Assembly: GCA_002306975.1 (NCBI GenBank) | Contig: DBTI01000166.1 | Coordinates: forward strand, 1 to 10,033 | Length of the DNA stretch: 10,033 nt | Direction: 5' to 3' | DNA from: Ruminococcaceae bacterium UBA1320 | Lineage (GTDB): Bacteria; Bacillota; Clostridia; Oscillospirales; Ethanoligenentaceae | Part shown: piece after piece, positions 4,188 through 10,033 of the stretch | Layout: the number at the start of each line of letters is the position of its first letter | Position numbering within the stretch: the stretch's first letter is position 1 | The notes under the pieces: generated by a model | Database searches by the model: none | What the model was told of the DNA's origin: nothing | What the model saw: only the letters and a program-made list of their open reading frames with translations | Made by a program: the position numbers and the translations under genes

Positions 4188-5846
4188 ATGAAAATTGCAA
4201 TATATTCACGCAAAAGCAAATTCACCGGCAAAGGTGATTCTATAGAAAATCAAATACAGCTTTGTAAAGAATATATAAGCGCTCATTTTGAAGCTGATTC
4301 TGAAGACGCTCTGATTTACGAGGATGAGGGCTTTTCAGGCGGTACCACCGACCGGCCGCAGTATCAACAGCTCTTGCATGATGCCGCCGGCAAAAAATTC
4401 GATCTCTTGTTGTGTTATCGGCTCGATCGTATCAGCCGCAACATCGGCGATTTTGCCGCTCTCATCGACCGTTTGCAGAATTACGGCATCGGGTTCGTAT
4501 CCATCCGTGAACAATTTGATACCACGACGCCAATGGGGCGCGCCATGATGTACATTGCATCGGTATTCGCGCAGCTTGAGCGCGAAACAATAGCTGAGCG
4601 CATACGAGACAACATGCTCCAGCTTGCAAAAACAGGGCGGTGGCTTGGCGGCATAACACCCACAGGCTTTGTTTCAAAAGAAATTGTCACGACCGACGAT
4701 GAAGGCAAACAGCGTAAGGCTTACAGGCTTCAAATGGTAAGAAGCGAAATTACCACCGTAAAACTGATATTTGATAAATTCCTTGAGCTGCGCAGCCTGA
4801 CAAAGCTTGAGACCTACTTTATGCAGCATGATATAAAAAGCAAAAATGGCAAATACTATTCGCGGTTCGCGCTGCGGTCAATTCTGTGCAATCCTGTATA
4901 TGCTACAGCTGACAGAGCGATCTACGACCACCTTGTCACAAACGGCTGCGACATCTATGCATCGCAGGAGGACTTTGACGGAGAGCACGGCATCATGGCA
5001 TATAACAAAACGCTGCAAAAAAAGCACACTTCCAATAAGATCCGCGACATATCAGAATGGATTCTTGCCGTGGGCAAACACAAAGGTGTTATATCAAGCA
5101 ACCAGTGGATTGAAACCCAAACGCTACTCATGCAAAACAAGTCCAAATCGTTCCGCAAGGTTAAAAATTCCGAGTCGCTTCTGTCTGGCGTACTGCGCTG
5201 TTCAACCTGCGGAAGCTTCATGCGGCCCCGTACAGCCGGTCGTGTAAACTCAAACGGCGAACAGACCTTTTATTATATGTGCGAGCTAAAAGAGAAAAGC
5301 CACAAACAGCTCTGCTCAATGAAAAACGCGAATGGCAATGAGCTTGACAACCTTGTCATAGATGAGATTAAAAAGCTGTCTGGTTCCGCCTCTGGGCTTG
5401 GCAAAAAAATATCTGCCGACATGGGCGGTCTTAATGAGACACAAAATGCGATCACTTCGGAAATCGACACGATAAGCATGGCTATTAAGGCAAACAGCGC
5501 GGCAATTACAAACCTTGTAGACAACGTATCTCAGTCACAAGACACAGCGGCCTCAAAGTATCTTATCGATAAAATTAACACGCTTGACGCTCAAAACAGC
5601 AAATTTAAAAGCCGGTTGCTTCAATTACAGGAATCCGCACAGAACAACCGTTTTGACAGGGATTCTATCGGTACGATCGACAACCTTGTCACGACCTTTG
5701 CTTCTACGATTGATACGCTGGATGTCACGGATAAGCGAAATCTCCTTCGTGGCATTGTAGATCGTATCACCTGGGACGGCAAAGATGCTTTGATTAATCT
5801 ATACAGTAAAGAGAAAAAGTTTCCACAGTGTGAGTATAGCAAATGA
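4188..5846 (+). CDS. Large serine recombinase, probable sigK element excisionase (SpoIVCA-like)
   Basis: This 552-residue enzyme cuts and rejoins attachment sites. The resolvase domain (1-150) shows YSRKS with catalytic Ser10, EGFSGGTTDRP, YRLDRISR (R78, R81, R84) and FAQLERETIAER. The recombinase DNA-binding domain follows (about 155-290), then a zinc ribbon with Cys338, Cys341, Cys365 and Cys376, a coiled coil (about 412-485) and a C-terminal tail. All key residues are present, so it looks active. I chose ATG 4188 over the in-frame ATG at 4122. AAGGA lies 7 nt before 4188, resolvases normally begin just before the IAIYSR strand, and the longer form would translate the palindrome. Its TGA stop lies inside the attachment core. 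The first 45 codons are AT-rich, the rest is clearly richer in GC. Confidence 0.9.
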   Translation: MKIAIYSRKSKFTGKGDSIENQIQLCKEYISAHFEADSEDALIYEDEGFSGGTTDRPQYQQLLHDAAGKKFDLLLCYRLDRISRNIGDFAALIDRLQNYGIGFVSIREQFDTTTPMGRAMMYIASVFAQLERETIAERIRDNMLQLAKTGRWLGGITPTGFVSKEIVTTDDEGKQRKAYRLQMVRSEITTVKLIFDKFLELRSLTKLETYFMQHDIKSKNGKYYSRFALRSILCNPVYATADRAIYDHLVTNGCDIYASQEDFDGEHGIMAYNKTLQKKHTSNKIRDISEWILAVGKHKGVISSNQWIETQTLLMQNKSKSFRKVKNSESLLSGVLRCSTCGSFMRPRTAGRVNSNGEQTFYYMCELKEKSHKQLCSMKNANGNELDNLVIDEIKKLSGSASGLGKKISADMGGLNETQNAITSEIDTISMAIKANSAAITNLVDNVSQSQDTAASKYLIDKINTLDAQNSKFKSRLLQLQESAQNNRFDRDSIGTIDNLVTTFASTIDTLDVTDKRNLLRGIVDRITWDGKDALINLYSKEKKFPQCEYSK

Positions 5847-6207
5847 AATTCTCATGTATTTTCGCAATCAGAAAAAATCTTCACAGGATATTTCGATAAG
5901 CGACCCGATAGATACGGACAAGGATGGCAATCAGCTCACACTTATGGACGTTGTAAGCTGTGACGACACTGTTCTTGACGACGTTGATTTGAAAATCAAA
6001 TCAGAGCGGCTGCACCAATACATAAAAACAGCACTTGACGGGCGCGAACGATTAATCATCCAGATGCGATACGGCATCGACGGCCACACCCCGAAAACGC
6101 AACGCGAGGTTGCCGAAAAGCTCAGCATTTCACGCTCATATGTTTCAAGAATAGAAAAAAAGGCGCTCGGCGAGCTCAAAGTCATGTTCTCAAAGCCAAA
6201 TGGGTAG
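5830..6207 (+). CDS. sigK: 3' half of sigK, late mother-cell sigma factor (SpoIIIC-like fragment)
   Basis: The frame opens at a GTG in the recombinase tail, but true sigK sequence begins at residue 5 (NEILMYFR). What follows is region 3 (KKSSQDISISDPIDTDKDGNQLTLMDV) and region 4 with the -35-binding helix-turn-helix (TQREVAEKLSISRSYVSRIEKKAL, residues 90-113). The linker resembles sigma-K (DPI-x-x-DK-x-GN) more than sigma-E, and the region 4 helix likewise. Regions 1.2 and 2, which bind core polymerase and the -10 element, are missing. No ribosome site precedes the GTG, so the fragment is probably silent until excision fuses it to the 5' half. It overlaps the recombinase gene by 17 bp and ends just before a strong terminator. 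Confidence 0.85.
   Translation: MSIANEILMYFRNQKKSSQDISISDPIDTDKDGNQLTLMDVVSCDDTVLDDVDLKIKSERLHQYIKTALDGRERLIIQMRYGIDGHTPKTQREVAEKLSISRSYVSRIEKKALGELKVMFSKPNG
5842..5846. other. Right attachment core (attR-type) of the sigK element
   Basis: AATGA spans the Asn and Glu codons of N-E-I-L in sigK and also the last A and the TGA stop of the recombinase gene. In B. subtilis the skin element recombines at AATGA at the equivalent sigK position (from memory). The exact crossover bases and the arm sites cannot be fixed without the left end. Confidence 0.7.
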
Positions 6208-6209
6208 AC

Positions 6210-6246
6210 AAAAGCCTGTATAAACTTCATGTTTATACAGGCTTTT
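6210..6246. terminator. Strong bidirectional terminator between sigK and the lipoprotein gene
   Basis: Two perfectly complementary 16-bp arms (AAAAGCCTGTATAAAC at 6210-6225 and its complement at 6231-6246) flank the loop TTCAT. A on the left and T on the right make it work in both directions. It starts 3 bp after the sigK stop and ends 10 bp before the stop of the convergent gene. Confidence 0.9.
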
Positions 6247-6256
6247 ATACTACCTC

Positions 6257-7405
6257 TTATATAATAGATACATCTATAAGCTTTAACTCCTGAAAGTGTG
6301 TAAAAACCAGTTTTTTATTAACGGTTTTATTTGAAATAGTGCCATTCTTATCAGTCAATTGTATCTCGCTTTTTATATCTACCTCATAATGAGCATCGTC
6401 TGCAAGACGGTTAATATAAGAAGCGCTATAAGATATCAATTTGTATTTTTGATACTTACTGCGTAAGTCCTTAGCGTAAGACTTAAACTGATTGTTTTCC
6501 TCCATTATGCCGCCGTAGTAGTATTTTGTATCGCAGGAAAGCGTATTTACATAGCTTTCAAGGGATTTTTCAATTTGCGTAGCAATAGAGAATTCAGTAT
6601 CACCCGCACGTGTAAACTCACTAAGGCCGACTAAATCGGTGTCGCAGTCTCCGTCCTTTGTTAACTCGCCTCGGCTAAATAATAGATTATCAAGCTTTAA
6701 GCTGCCGTTTTCATTTATTACAGAAACAGTAACTTTAGAAACAACCGGATTGTTAAAATCACCTAGCTCGATTGTAAAGTTCCTCAATGCCCTCAATGTA
6801 TAAATCCCACTTAAATCGCTGTTTGCTTTCTGCACTTTCACAGTGCAGGCGACAATAGGCAAATCGTTGGTTTCATCACTTATATTTGAAAATTCATAAA
6901 GGGCGTTTTGATCCTTCACATATCTAAACGCTGCACTTTCCATCAGCTTATCAACCATAGCTTTTGACCAATAAATTGAAAGCGCGTTTCTTAATTCGTC
7001 TAAACTTTTATAAGGAGAATCCGAAGTAACCTTATAAGCTTTTTCCTCTTCGCCATTTACCATTATTGTTCTTTCAGCTTTCTCATGCGGCAGATCCTTG
7101 CACGATAGGTATACCTCTACATTTTCAGCATCAACGATTAACTTTTGTATTTTTTTTAAATCATTACTGTAATTCGCACTTTCAGTGTTATATTTGCTTG
7201 CCACTTCATCATACATTACCTTCCGGTCTTCTTTTATCTCCTCGTTTTTTTCAACCACGGTTGAAGACGTTTCCGTATTCATCGGTTCAACAGTACCAGT
7301 CTTTGCAGGTTGTTGGGATGACGTTGATCTGGGAGATGTGCTTGCACACCCGGAGAAGATAATCAGCGTGAAGGAGAGACAAAGAGCCGCGAATTTCTTA
7401 CCCAT
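6257..7405 (-). CDS. Secreted lipoprotein of unknown function
   Basis: This 382-residue protein begins with a lipoprotein signal peptide: GKK, a hydrophobic core FAALCLSFTLIIF, then FSGC with Cys20 as the probable lipidated residue. It should be anchored outside the cell membrane. A Ser/Thr/Pro-rich linker follows (21-50). The middle (about 125-175, YKSLDELRNALSIYWSKAMVDKLMES...RYVKDQNALYEF) resembles the DL-endopeptidase inhibitor (IseA/YoeB) type of fold. That is a pattern impression, not a firm match. The C-terminal 130 residues look like a mixed alpha/beta domain. ATG 7405 has AAAGAAGG 7 nt upstream. It faces sigK across a shared terminator and belongs to the chromosomal flank, not the element. 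Confidence 0.7.
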   Translation of the reverse strand: MGKKFAALCLSFTLIIFSGCASTSPRSTSSQQPAKTGTVEPMNTETSSTVVEKNEEIKEDRKVMYDEVASKYNTESANYSNDLKKIQKLIVDAENVEVYLSCKDLPHEKAERTIMVNGEEEKAYKVTSDSPYKSLDELRNALSIYWSKAMVDKLMESAAFRYVKDQNALYEFSNISDETNDLPIVACTVKVQKANSDLSGIYTLRALRNFTIELGDFNNPVVSKVTVSVINENGSLKLDNLLFSRGELTKDGDCDTDLVGLSEFTRAGDTEFSIATQIEKSLESYVNTLSCDTKYYYGGIMEENNQFKSYAKDLRSKYQKYKLISYSASYINRLADDAHYEVDIKSEIQLTDKNGTISNKTVNKKLVFTHFQELKLIDVSII

Positions 7406-7421
7406 AGCAATACCTTCTTTA

Positions 7422-7523
7422 ATACTTATCCCGATTAGAAAGATAGAATAAATTTTTCGGAAAAAGGTTGAACATATGCCCTTTTTCGAAAATTTTCGTT
7501 ACATTTCTTATCGGGATTAGTAT
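7422..7523. repeat. Nested inverted repeat upstream of the lipoprotein gene
   Basis: ATACTTATCCCGATTAGAAA (7422-7441) matches the reverse complement of 7504-7523 at 18 of 20 bases. Inside it, AAATTTTTCGGAAAAAGG (7450-7467) is partly complementary to 7479-7496. The left arm ends 17 bp before the lipoprotein start codon, so the structure lies in its leader or promoter. The rest of the gap 7406-7638 holds only a terminator. Confidence 0.6.
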
Positions 7524-7596
7524 ACTGCTTATTTAATCTACCCGATAATAAAATATTATATGATATGGAACAATAATGCAATTACAAAGGCATATC

Positions 7597-7633
7597 AAAG
7601 CGGCGACAGATTGATTAAATCTGCCGCCGCTTT
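7597..7633 (-). terminator. Terminator of the glycosyltransferase gene
   Basis: AAAGCGGCGACAGATT (7597-7612) and AATCTGCCGCCGCTTT (7618-7633) form a 16-bp stem around a 5-nt loop. The only mismatch becomes a G-U pair in the minus-strand transcript, so the hairpin is complete in that direction. It starts 5 bp after the stop codon at 7639, and the following U-tract is short. Confidence 0.75.
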
Positions 7634-7638
7634 ATGGG

Positions 7639-9516
7639 TTAAAGAATATAGAAGATTACGGAGCACAGAGAAAATGCAATGGTGAAAAAGGTGCATGCAT
7701 AATAAAGAACCCGCGGCAGCCACCCGTCAAGCTTTCGCATCTGCGAATTGGCCACCCCCAGAAAAGCCGCACCGGAAATAACCGTAGGAACAATATAGCG
7801 AAAATCCATTGTGCAGGTCAGCGGATATCTTATATTAAAGTAGATGAACGATGCGAGCATTAAAACCCATAAGCCGGAAAATCCCCATCTCATAATCGCG
7901 CTCGCACCTCGACGGCGTATCAATATATAAATCATCGCCGCAAGTGACAGCAAAATCATAATAATGTTAAGCAGGATCAGCACCGCGGCAAGTATGTTTA
8001 AACTACTGTTAAATGAAAACTCGCCGAAAAGTGAGCATTTAACGGTATAAATCAACAGCCGGTAATCCCCCATGGGGTTGCAGTAAAGTGAACTGAATAG
8101 GTCGCCTGGCGGGAATGAAAGAAATCTGTCAAAGATTGATTTGTTCCCGGTGTACATTGCAGAGTTTAACCCTAACTGAAGAACATAACCGATAGGCTGT
8201 TTAAACAAAATGAGGTTGCGTATCGAATACCATAACCCAAGCGGCAAAAATATCGCCGCATAGGTGGCGAATTGACCGATAAGACGGGCAAACCGTTTCG
8301 ATCTGATGCCTTTTATTAAAGCAACCAGGAAAACCACGCCGGAAATTGCGACAATCAGTCCTCCTGAAAACTTGGTCATCATAGAAAGCCCGCTTGAAAC
8401 CGCGATAAGAATAATATTTTTAAAGGTGGGGTTGCGATACCAGCGAACCGTGTAAAGAAACGCTGTCATAAAGAAGAAAATCATCAGCATGTCATTGTTT
8501 ATACTGGCTGAAAGTATAAAAAACGTAGGATGAAAAGCAACGATGCTCAAAGCGGTAAGCTTTGCGGTATTGTTAAATCCAAGTTCGCCAAAAAGCTTAT
8601 ATAAAACAATAAGCAGCGCGCATGACGCGAAGCATGGCACAAGCCTTGTCGCTTCAAGAATTGTGTTTATATCGGAGCTATGCGTAACAAACGCGTAAAA
8701 GTGCGCCGTTATTGCCTCGAATATGTAATTAAGCGGCGGGTGATAAAACTGGCCGCTGTTTGTCGCGGGGAGGCTGAAATTTTTATATAAGCTGTAGATA
8801 TAGGCAAGGTGCCCGTTGCCATTGAGGTTTCCCACATCGTGACCGCGCACGGAAAACGGTGTGTAAAGCATGTATCCGTAGCGCATCACAAAGCCCGCCG
8901 CGACTATTGCGGCACCGGCGATTTTCGGTGTAAGCCGGCGCTTGTAATAAAGAGCCGCGATAAAGATAAGGAGCGTTATAACACCGGCAATCATAATTAC
9001 TCTTGCCTGCACGTCGCTGCCGCTTGTGCTTGAAGCGCTGCCTGAGCCCGAATTAAAGCCGCTCGCGTTTCTGTCAAAACCGCCCGCGCCCCCCTGCGCA
9101 CCTGAAGTCCATTGCCTGTCGCTTCTAAATTCACCGGAAGCCTGTGCACCGGATGTTGTCCCTTGCGCTCTGCCATTAAAGCCCCCGGATGCCTGTGCGC
9201 CGGATGTTGTTCCCTGCGCCCTGCCGCTAAAACCGCCAGAAGCCTGTGCGCCGGATGTTGTTCCCTGCGCCCTGCCGCTAAAACCGCCAGAAGCCTGTGC
9301 GCCGGATGTTTCCCCTTGCGCCCTGCCGCTAAAACCGCCGGACGATGCCCCCCTGCCGCCGGTTTGCCCGGAAAAAGGCGACGGGAATCCTCCCACAGAA
9401 CCGGTGGCTGCAAGTTTTATAAACGGTGAAACAGAAAAATACAAAATGAGCATGATCAACGCAAGCGCAATATAGGGCCGGAAACCCGATTTCAAATCAA
9501 GTCTTTTGAGCTTCAT
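7639..9516 (-). CDS. Family 39 (GT-C fold) membrane glycosyltransferase with Gly-rich repeat loop
   Basis: This 625-residue multi-pass membrane protein transfers a sugar from a lipid-linked donor to an acceptor outside the membrane, judged by family. Layout: first membrane helix (about 14-34), a Gly/Ser/Ala/Gln-rich low-complexity loop (38-169), a second helix (172-190), then about ten more helices to the end. Typical GT-C marks are the HD pair in SVRGHDVGN (H226, D227) in the first large outer loop, YHPPLNY (259 onward) and SINNDMLMIFFFM. AAGGGG precedes the ATG. The gene follows the oxidoreductase gene by 58 bp on the same strand, so they probably form an operon for surface glycan assembly. 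The acceptor and sugar cannot be told. The outer loop contains a 51-bp tandem repeat. Confidence 0.8.
   Translation of the reverse strand: MKLKRLDLKSGFRPYIALALIMLILYFSVSPFIKLAATGSVGGFPSPFSGQTGGRGASSGGFSGRAQGETSGAQASGGFSGRAQGTTSGAQASGGFSGRAQGTTSGAQASGGFNGRAQGTTSGAQASGEFRSDRQWTSGAQGGAGGFDRNASGFNSGSGSASSTSGSDVQARVIMIAGVITLLIFIAALYYKRRLTPKIAGAAIVAAGFVMRYGYMLYTPFSVRGHDVGNLNGNGHLAYIYSLYKNFSLPATNSGQFYHPPLNYIFEAITAHFYAFVTHSSDINTILEATRLVPCFASCALLIVLYKLFGELGFNNTAKLTALSIVAFHPTFFILSASINNDMLMIFFFMTAFLYTVRWYRNPTFKNIILIAVSSGLSMMTKFSGGLIVAISGVVFLVALIKGIRSKRFARLIGQFATYAAIFLPLGLWYSIRNLILFKQPIGYVLQLGLNSAMYTGNKSIFDRFLSFPPGDLFSSLYCNPMGDYRLLIYTVKCSLFGEFSFNSSLNILAAVLILLNIIMILLSLAAMIYILIRRRGASAIMRWGFSGLWVLMLASFIYFNIRYPLTCTMDFRYIVPTVISGAAFLGVANSQMRKLDGWLPRVLYYACTFFTIAFSLCSVIFYIL
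9141..9344 (-). repeat. 51-bp tandem repeat in the glycosyltransferase loop (4 units)
   Basis: Four head-to-tail 51-bp units start at 9141, 9192, 9243 and 9294 and code for variants of SGGFSGRAQGTTSGAQA (17 residues). The two middle units are identical base for base, the outer ones differ at several positions, and a decayed unit follows at 9104-9140. Exact identity of neighbours points to recent slippage or unequal exchange. Confidence 0.9.
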
Positions 9517-9574
9517 CGTATTTCCCCTTTTGAAGTTTTACTGTCTCAACGACATGGTTTAAAGCCTTCGCCTT

Positions 9575-10033
9575 TCAGGCGATGGTCGCTGAGTCAGATG
9601 CTTTGATTTCATGGTACTCTTTCTCGGTGTTGACATTCCATATCGGGCTTTTATCCTTTGAGCCTTGGCGGATACAGTCGACCGCCGCCATTGCGGTAAG
9701 CATGGAATGATCCATATTATTATACCTGTGCTGACCGTTTCTGCCGATGCAATAAAGGTTATCGACGGTGCTGAGATAATCAACAACCTTGTCAAATTCC
9801 GAATAGGTGCCAAAATAGGCGGGGTACGCTTTTTTGACCTTGAGCCTTGTGGCGTCGATTACATCGCCGCGCTCAATTACGCCGATTTTACAAAGTTCGT
9901 TGATGGCAAACCCGATAAACGCCTTGTCAGGCATGCTCCAAAGGTCATCGCCCTCGTTGCAGAAATATTCAAGCCCGATCCAGACGGTGTCTTCCAAATC
10001 TTTCACCATATACGGCGACCAGTTGTTGAAAAT
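9575..10033 (-). CDS. UDP-galactopyranose-mutase-like FAD/NAD(P)-dependent oxidoreductase, C-terminal part (partial)
   Basis: The frame is open to the right edge (its first visible residues are IFNNWSPYMVKDLEDT), so an internal ATG at 10009 is not the start and the N-terminal Rossmann domain lies outside the window. The visible 152 residues contain VWIGLEYFCNEGDDLW and, near the end, NLYCIGRNGQHRYNNMDHSMLTAM, the typical closing FAD-binding segment of the amine oxidase / UDP-galactopyranose mutase group. Such proteins often sit beside membrane glycosyltransferases in envelope glycan loci, as here. The precise substrate cannot be named from this part. Stop TGA at 9575. Confidence 0.7.
   Translation of the reverse strand: MFNNWSPYMVKDLEDTVWIGLEYFCNEGDDLWSMPDKAFIGFAINELCKIGVIERGDVIDATRLKVKKAYPAYFGTYSEFDKVVDYLSTVDNLYCIGRNGQHRYNNMDHSMLTAMAAVDCIRQGSKDKSPIWNVNTEKEYHEIKASDSATIA

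Larger units (their letters stand above)
1..5846 (+). mobile_element. sigK-interrupting (skin-like) element, right-hand part
   Basis: This is the part of an integrated element that reaches from beyond the left edge to a junction inside sigK. The right boundary is seen directly: the serine recombinase gene ends at 5846, and the sigK 3' half is continuous from the N-E-I-L codons at 5842 onward. No sigma factor N-terminal half (regions 1.2 to 2) occurs anywhere in the window, so it must lie to the left if the gene is whole after excision. The contents are typical of a phage-derived element: divergent XRE repressors, a NusG paralogue, a large serine recombinase and several small unknown genes. 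The middle (about 1600-4320) is visibly more AT-rich than the chromosomal genes after 7600. In B. subtilis and Clostridioides difficile, skin excision in the mother cell rebuilds sigK. That this element does the same is inferred. Confidence 0.75.

Noticed and set aside
4462..5524. Several open frames on both strands inside the recombinase gene
   Set aside because: They overlap a long gene with clear domains, lack ribosome sites and show no recognisable protein; they reflect the GC-rich third positions of the real gene.
5830..6207. A free-standing small sigma factor
   Set aside because: It lacks region 2 and a ribosome site, and its first codons are the recombinase tail in another frame; it fits the split sigK explanation better. 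Sigma-E was considered, but the linker and region 4 are closer to sigma-K.
9141..9344. CRISPR-like array from regular repeats
   Set aside because: The units are contiguous with no unique spacers and encode an in-frame Gly-rich protein segment.
8997..9475. Frames on both strands across the 51-bp repeat, rich in Pro, Ala and His
   Set aside because: A repeat unit of 51 bases has no stops in several frames, so these are shadows of the glycosyltransferase repeat.

Overview
The window looks like a spore-forming Clostridia-type Firmicute, moderately AT-rich and plausibly Oscillospiraceae/Ruminococcaceae-like. The lineage is inferred from gene content only. The key feature is the 3' half of sigK, the late mother-cell sporulation sigma factor gene (about 5842-6207). 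It begins abruptly at the codons for N-E-I-L. A large serine recombinase gene (4188-5846) ends exactly on that junction, and its TGA stop lies inside the AATGA sequence at 5842-5846. AATGA in the same sigK codons is, as I recall, the recombination core of the Bacillus subtilis skin element. I therefore read positions 1-5846 as the right-hand part of a sigK-interrupting, skin-like element. Its left end and the 5' half of sigK lie outside the window.

Inside the element, from left to right: the start of an unknown membrane-anchored protein (minus, 1-151); an AT-rich gap with a candidate promoter and a 20-bp palindrome; a leftward operon of a small XRE repressor (1341-1547), a 61-residue unknown protein (1094-1279) and a NusG/LoaP-like antiterminator (432-1052); a divergent cI/cro-style control region with three GTACC-N5-GGTAC operators placed in two promoters (1564-1679); two tandem XRE regulator genes (1698-2060, 2280-2642) that form a 582-bp duplication with its 3' non-coding module; a membrane-anchored NERD-domain protein (2864-4084); and the recombinase. 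A palindrome, AACCGGAAGTGCTTCCGGTT or its TA-centred variant, occurs four times, all inside the element. Three copies lie 21-34 nt before a start codon: second regulator, NERD protein and recombinase. It may be a shared operator or an RNA hairpin, possibly read by the NusG-like protein.

Downstream of sigK the DNA looks like ordinary chromosome. A strong bidirectional terminator (6210-6246) separates sigK from a convergent lipoprotein gene (6257-7405). Next come a short intergenic region with a nested inverted repeat and a terminator, a GT-C fold (family 39) glycosyltransferase with a glycine-rich 17-residue tandem repeat (7639-9516), and the C-terminal part of a UDP-galactopyranose-mutase-like FAD oxidoreductase (9575-10033, running off the edge). 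The last two probably form an operon for cell-envelope glycan synthesis.

Likely logic: during sporulation the recombinase excises the element in the mother cell and fuses the two halves of sigK. The repressor switch and the NusG paralogue keep element genes under control in vegetative cells. The skin principle is known. The cargo, the palindrome/NusG combination and the duplicated regulator module are the less familiar parts.
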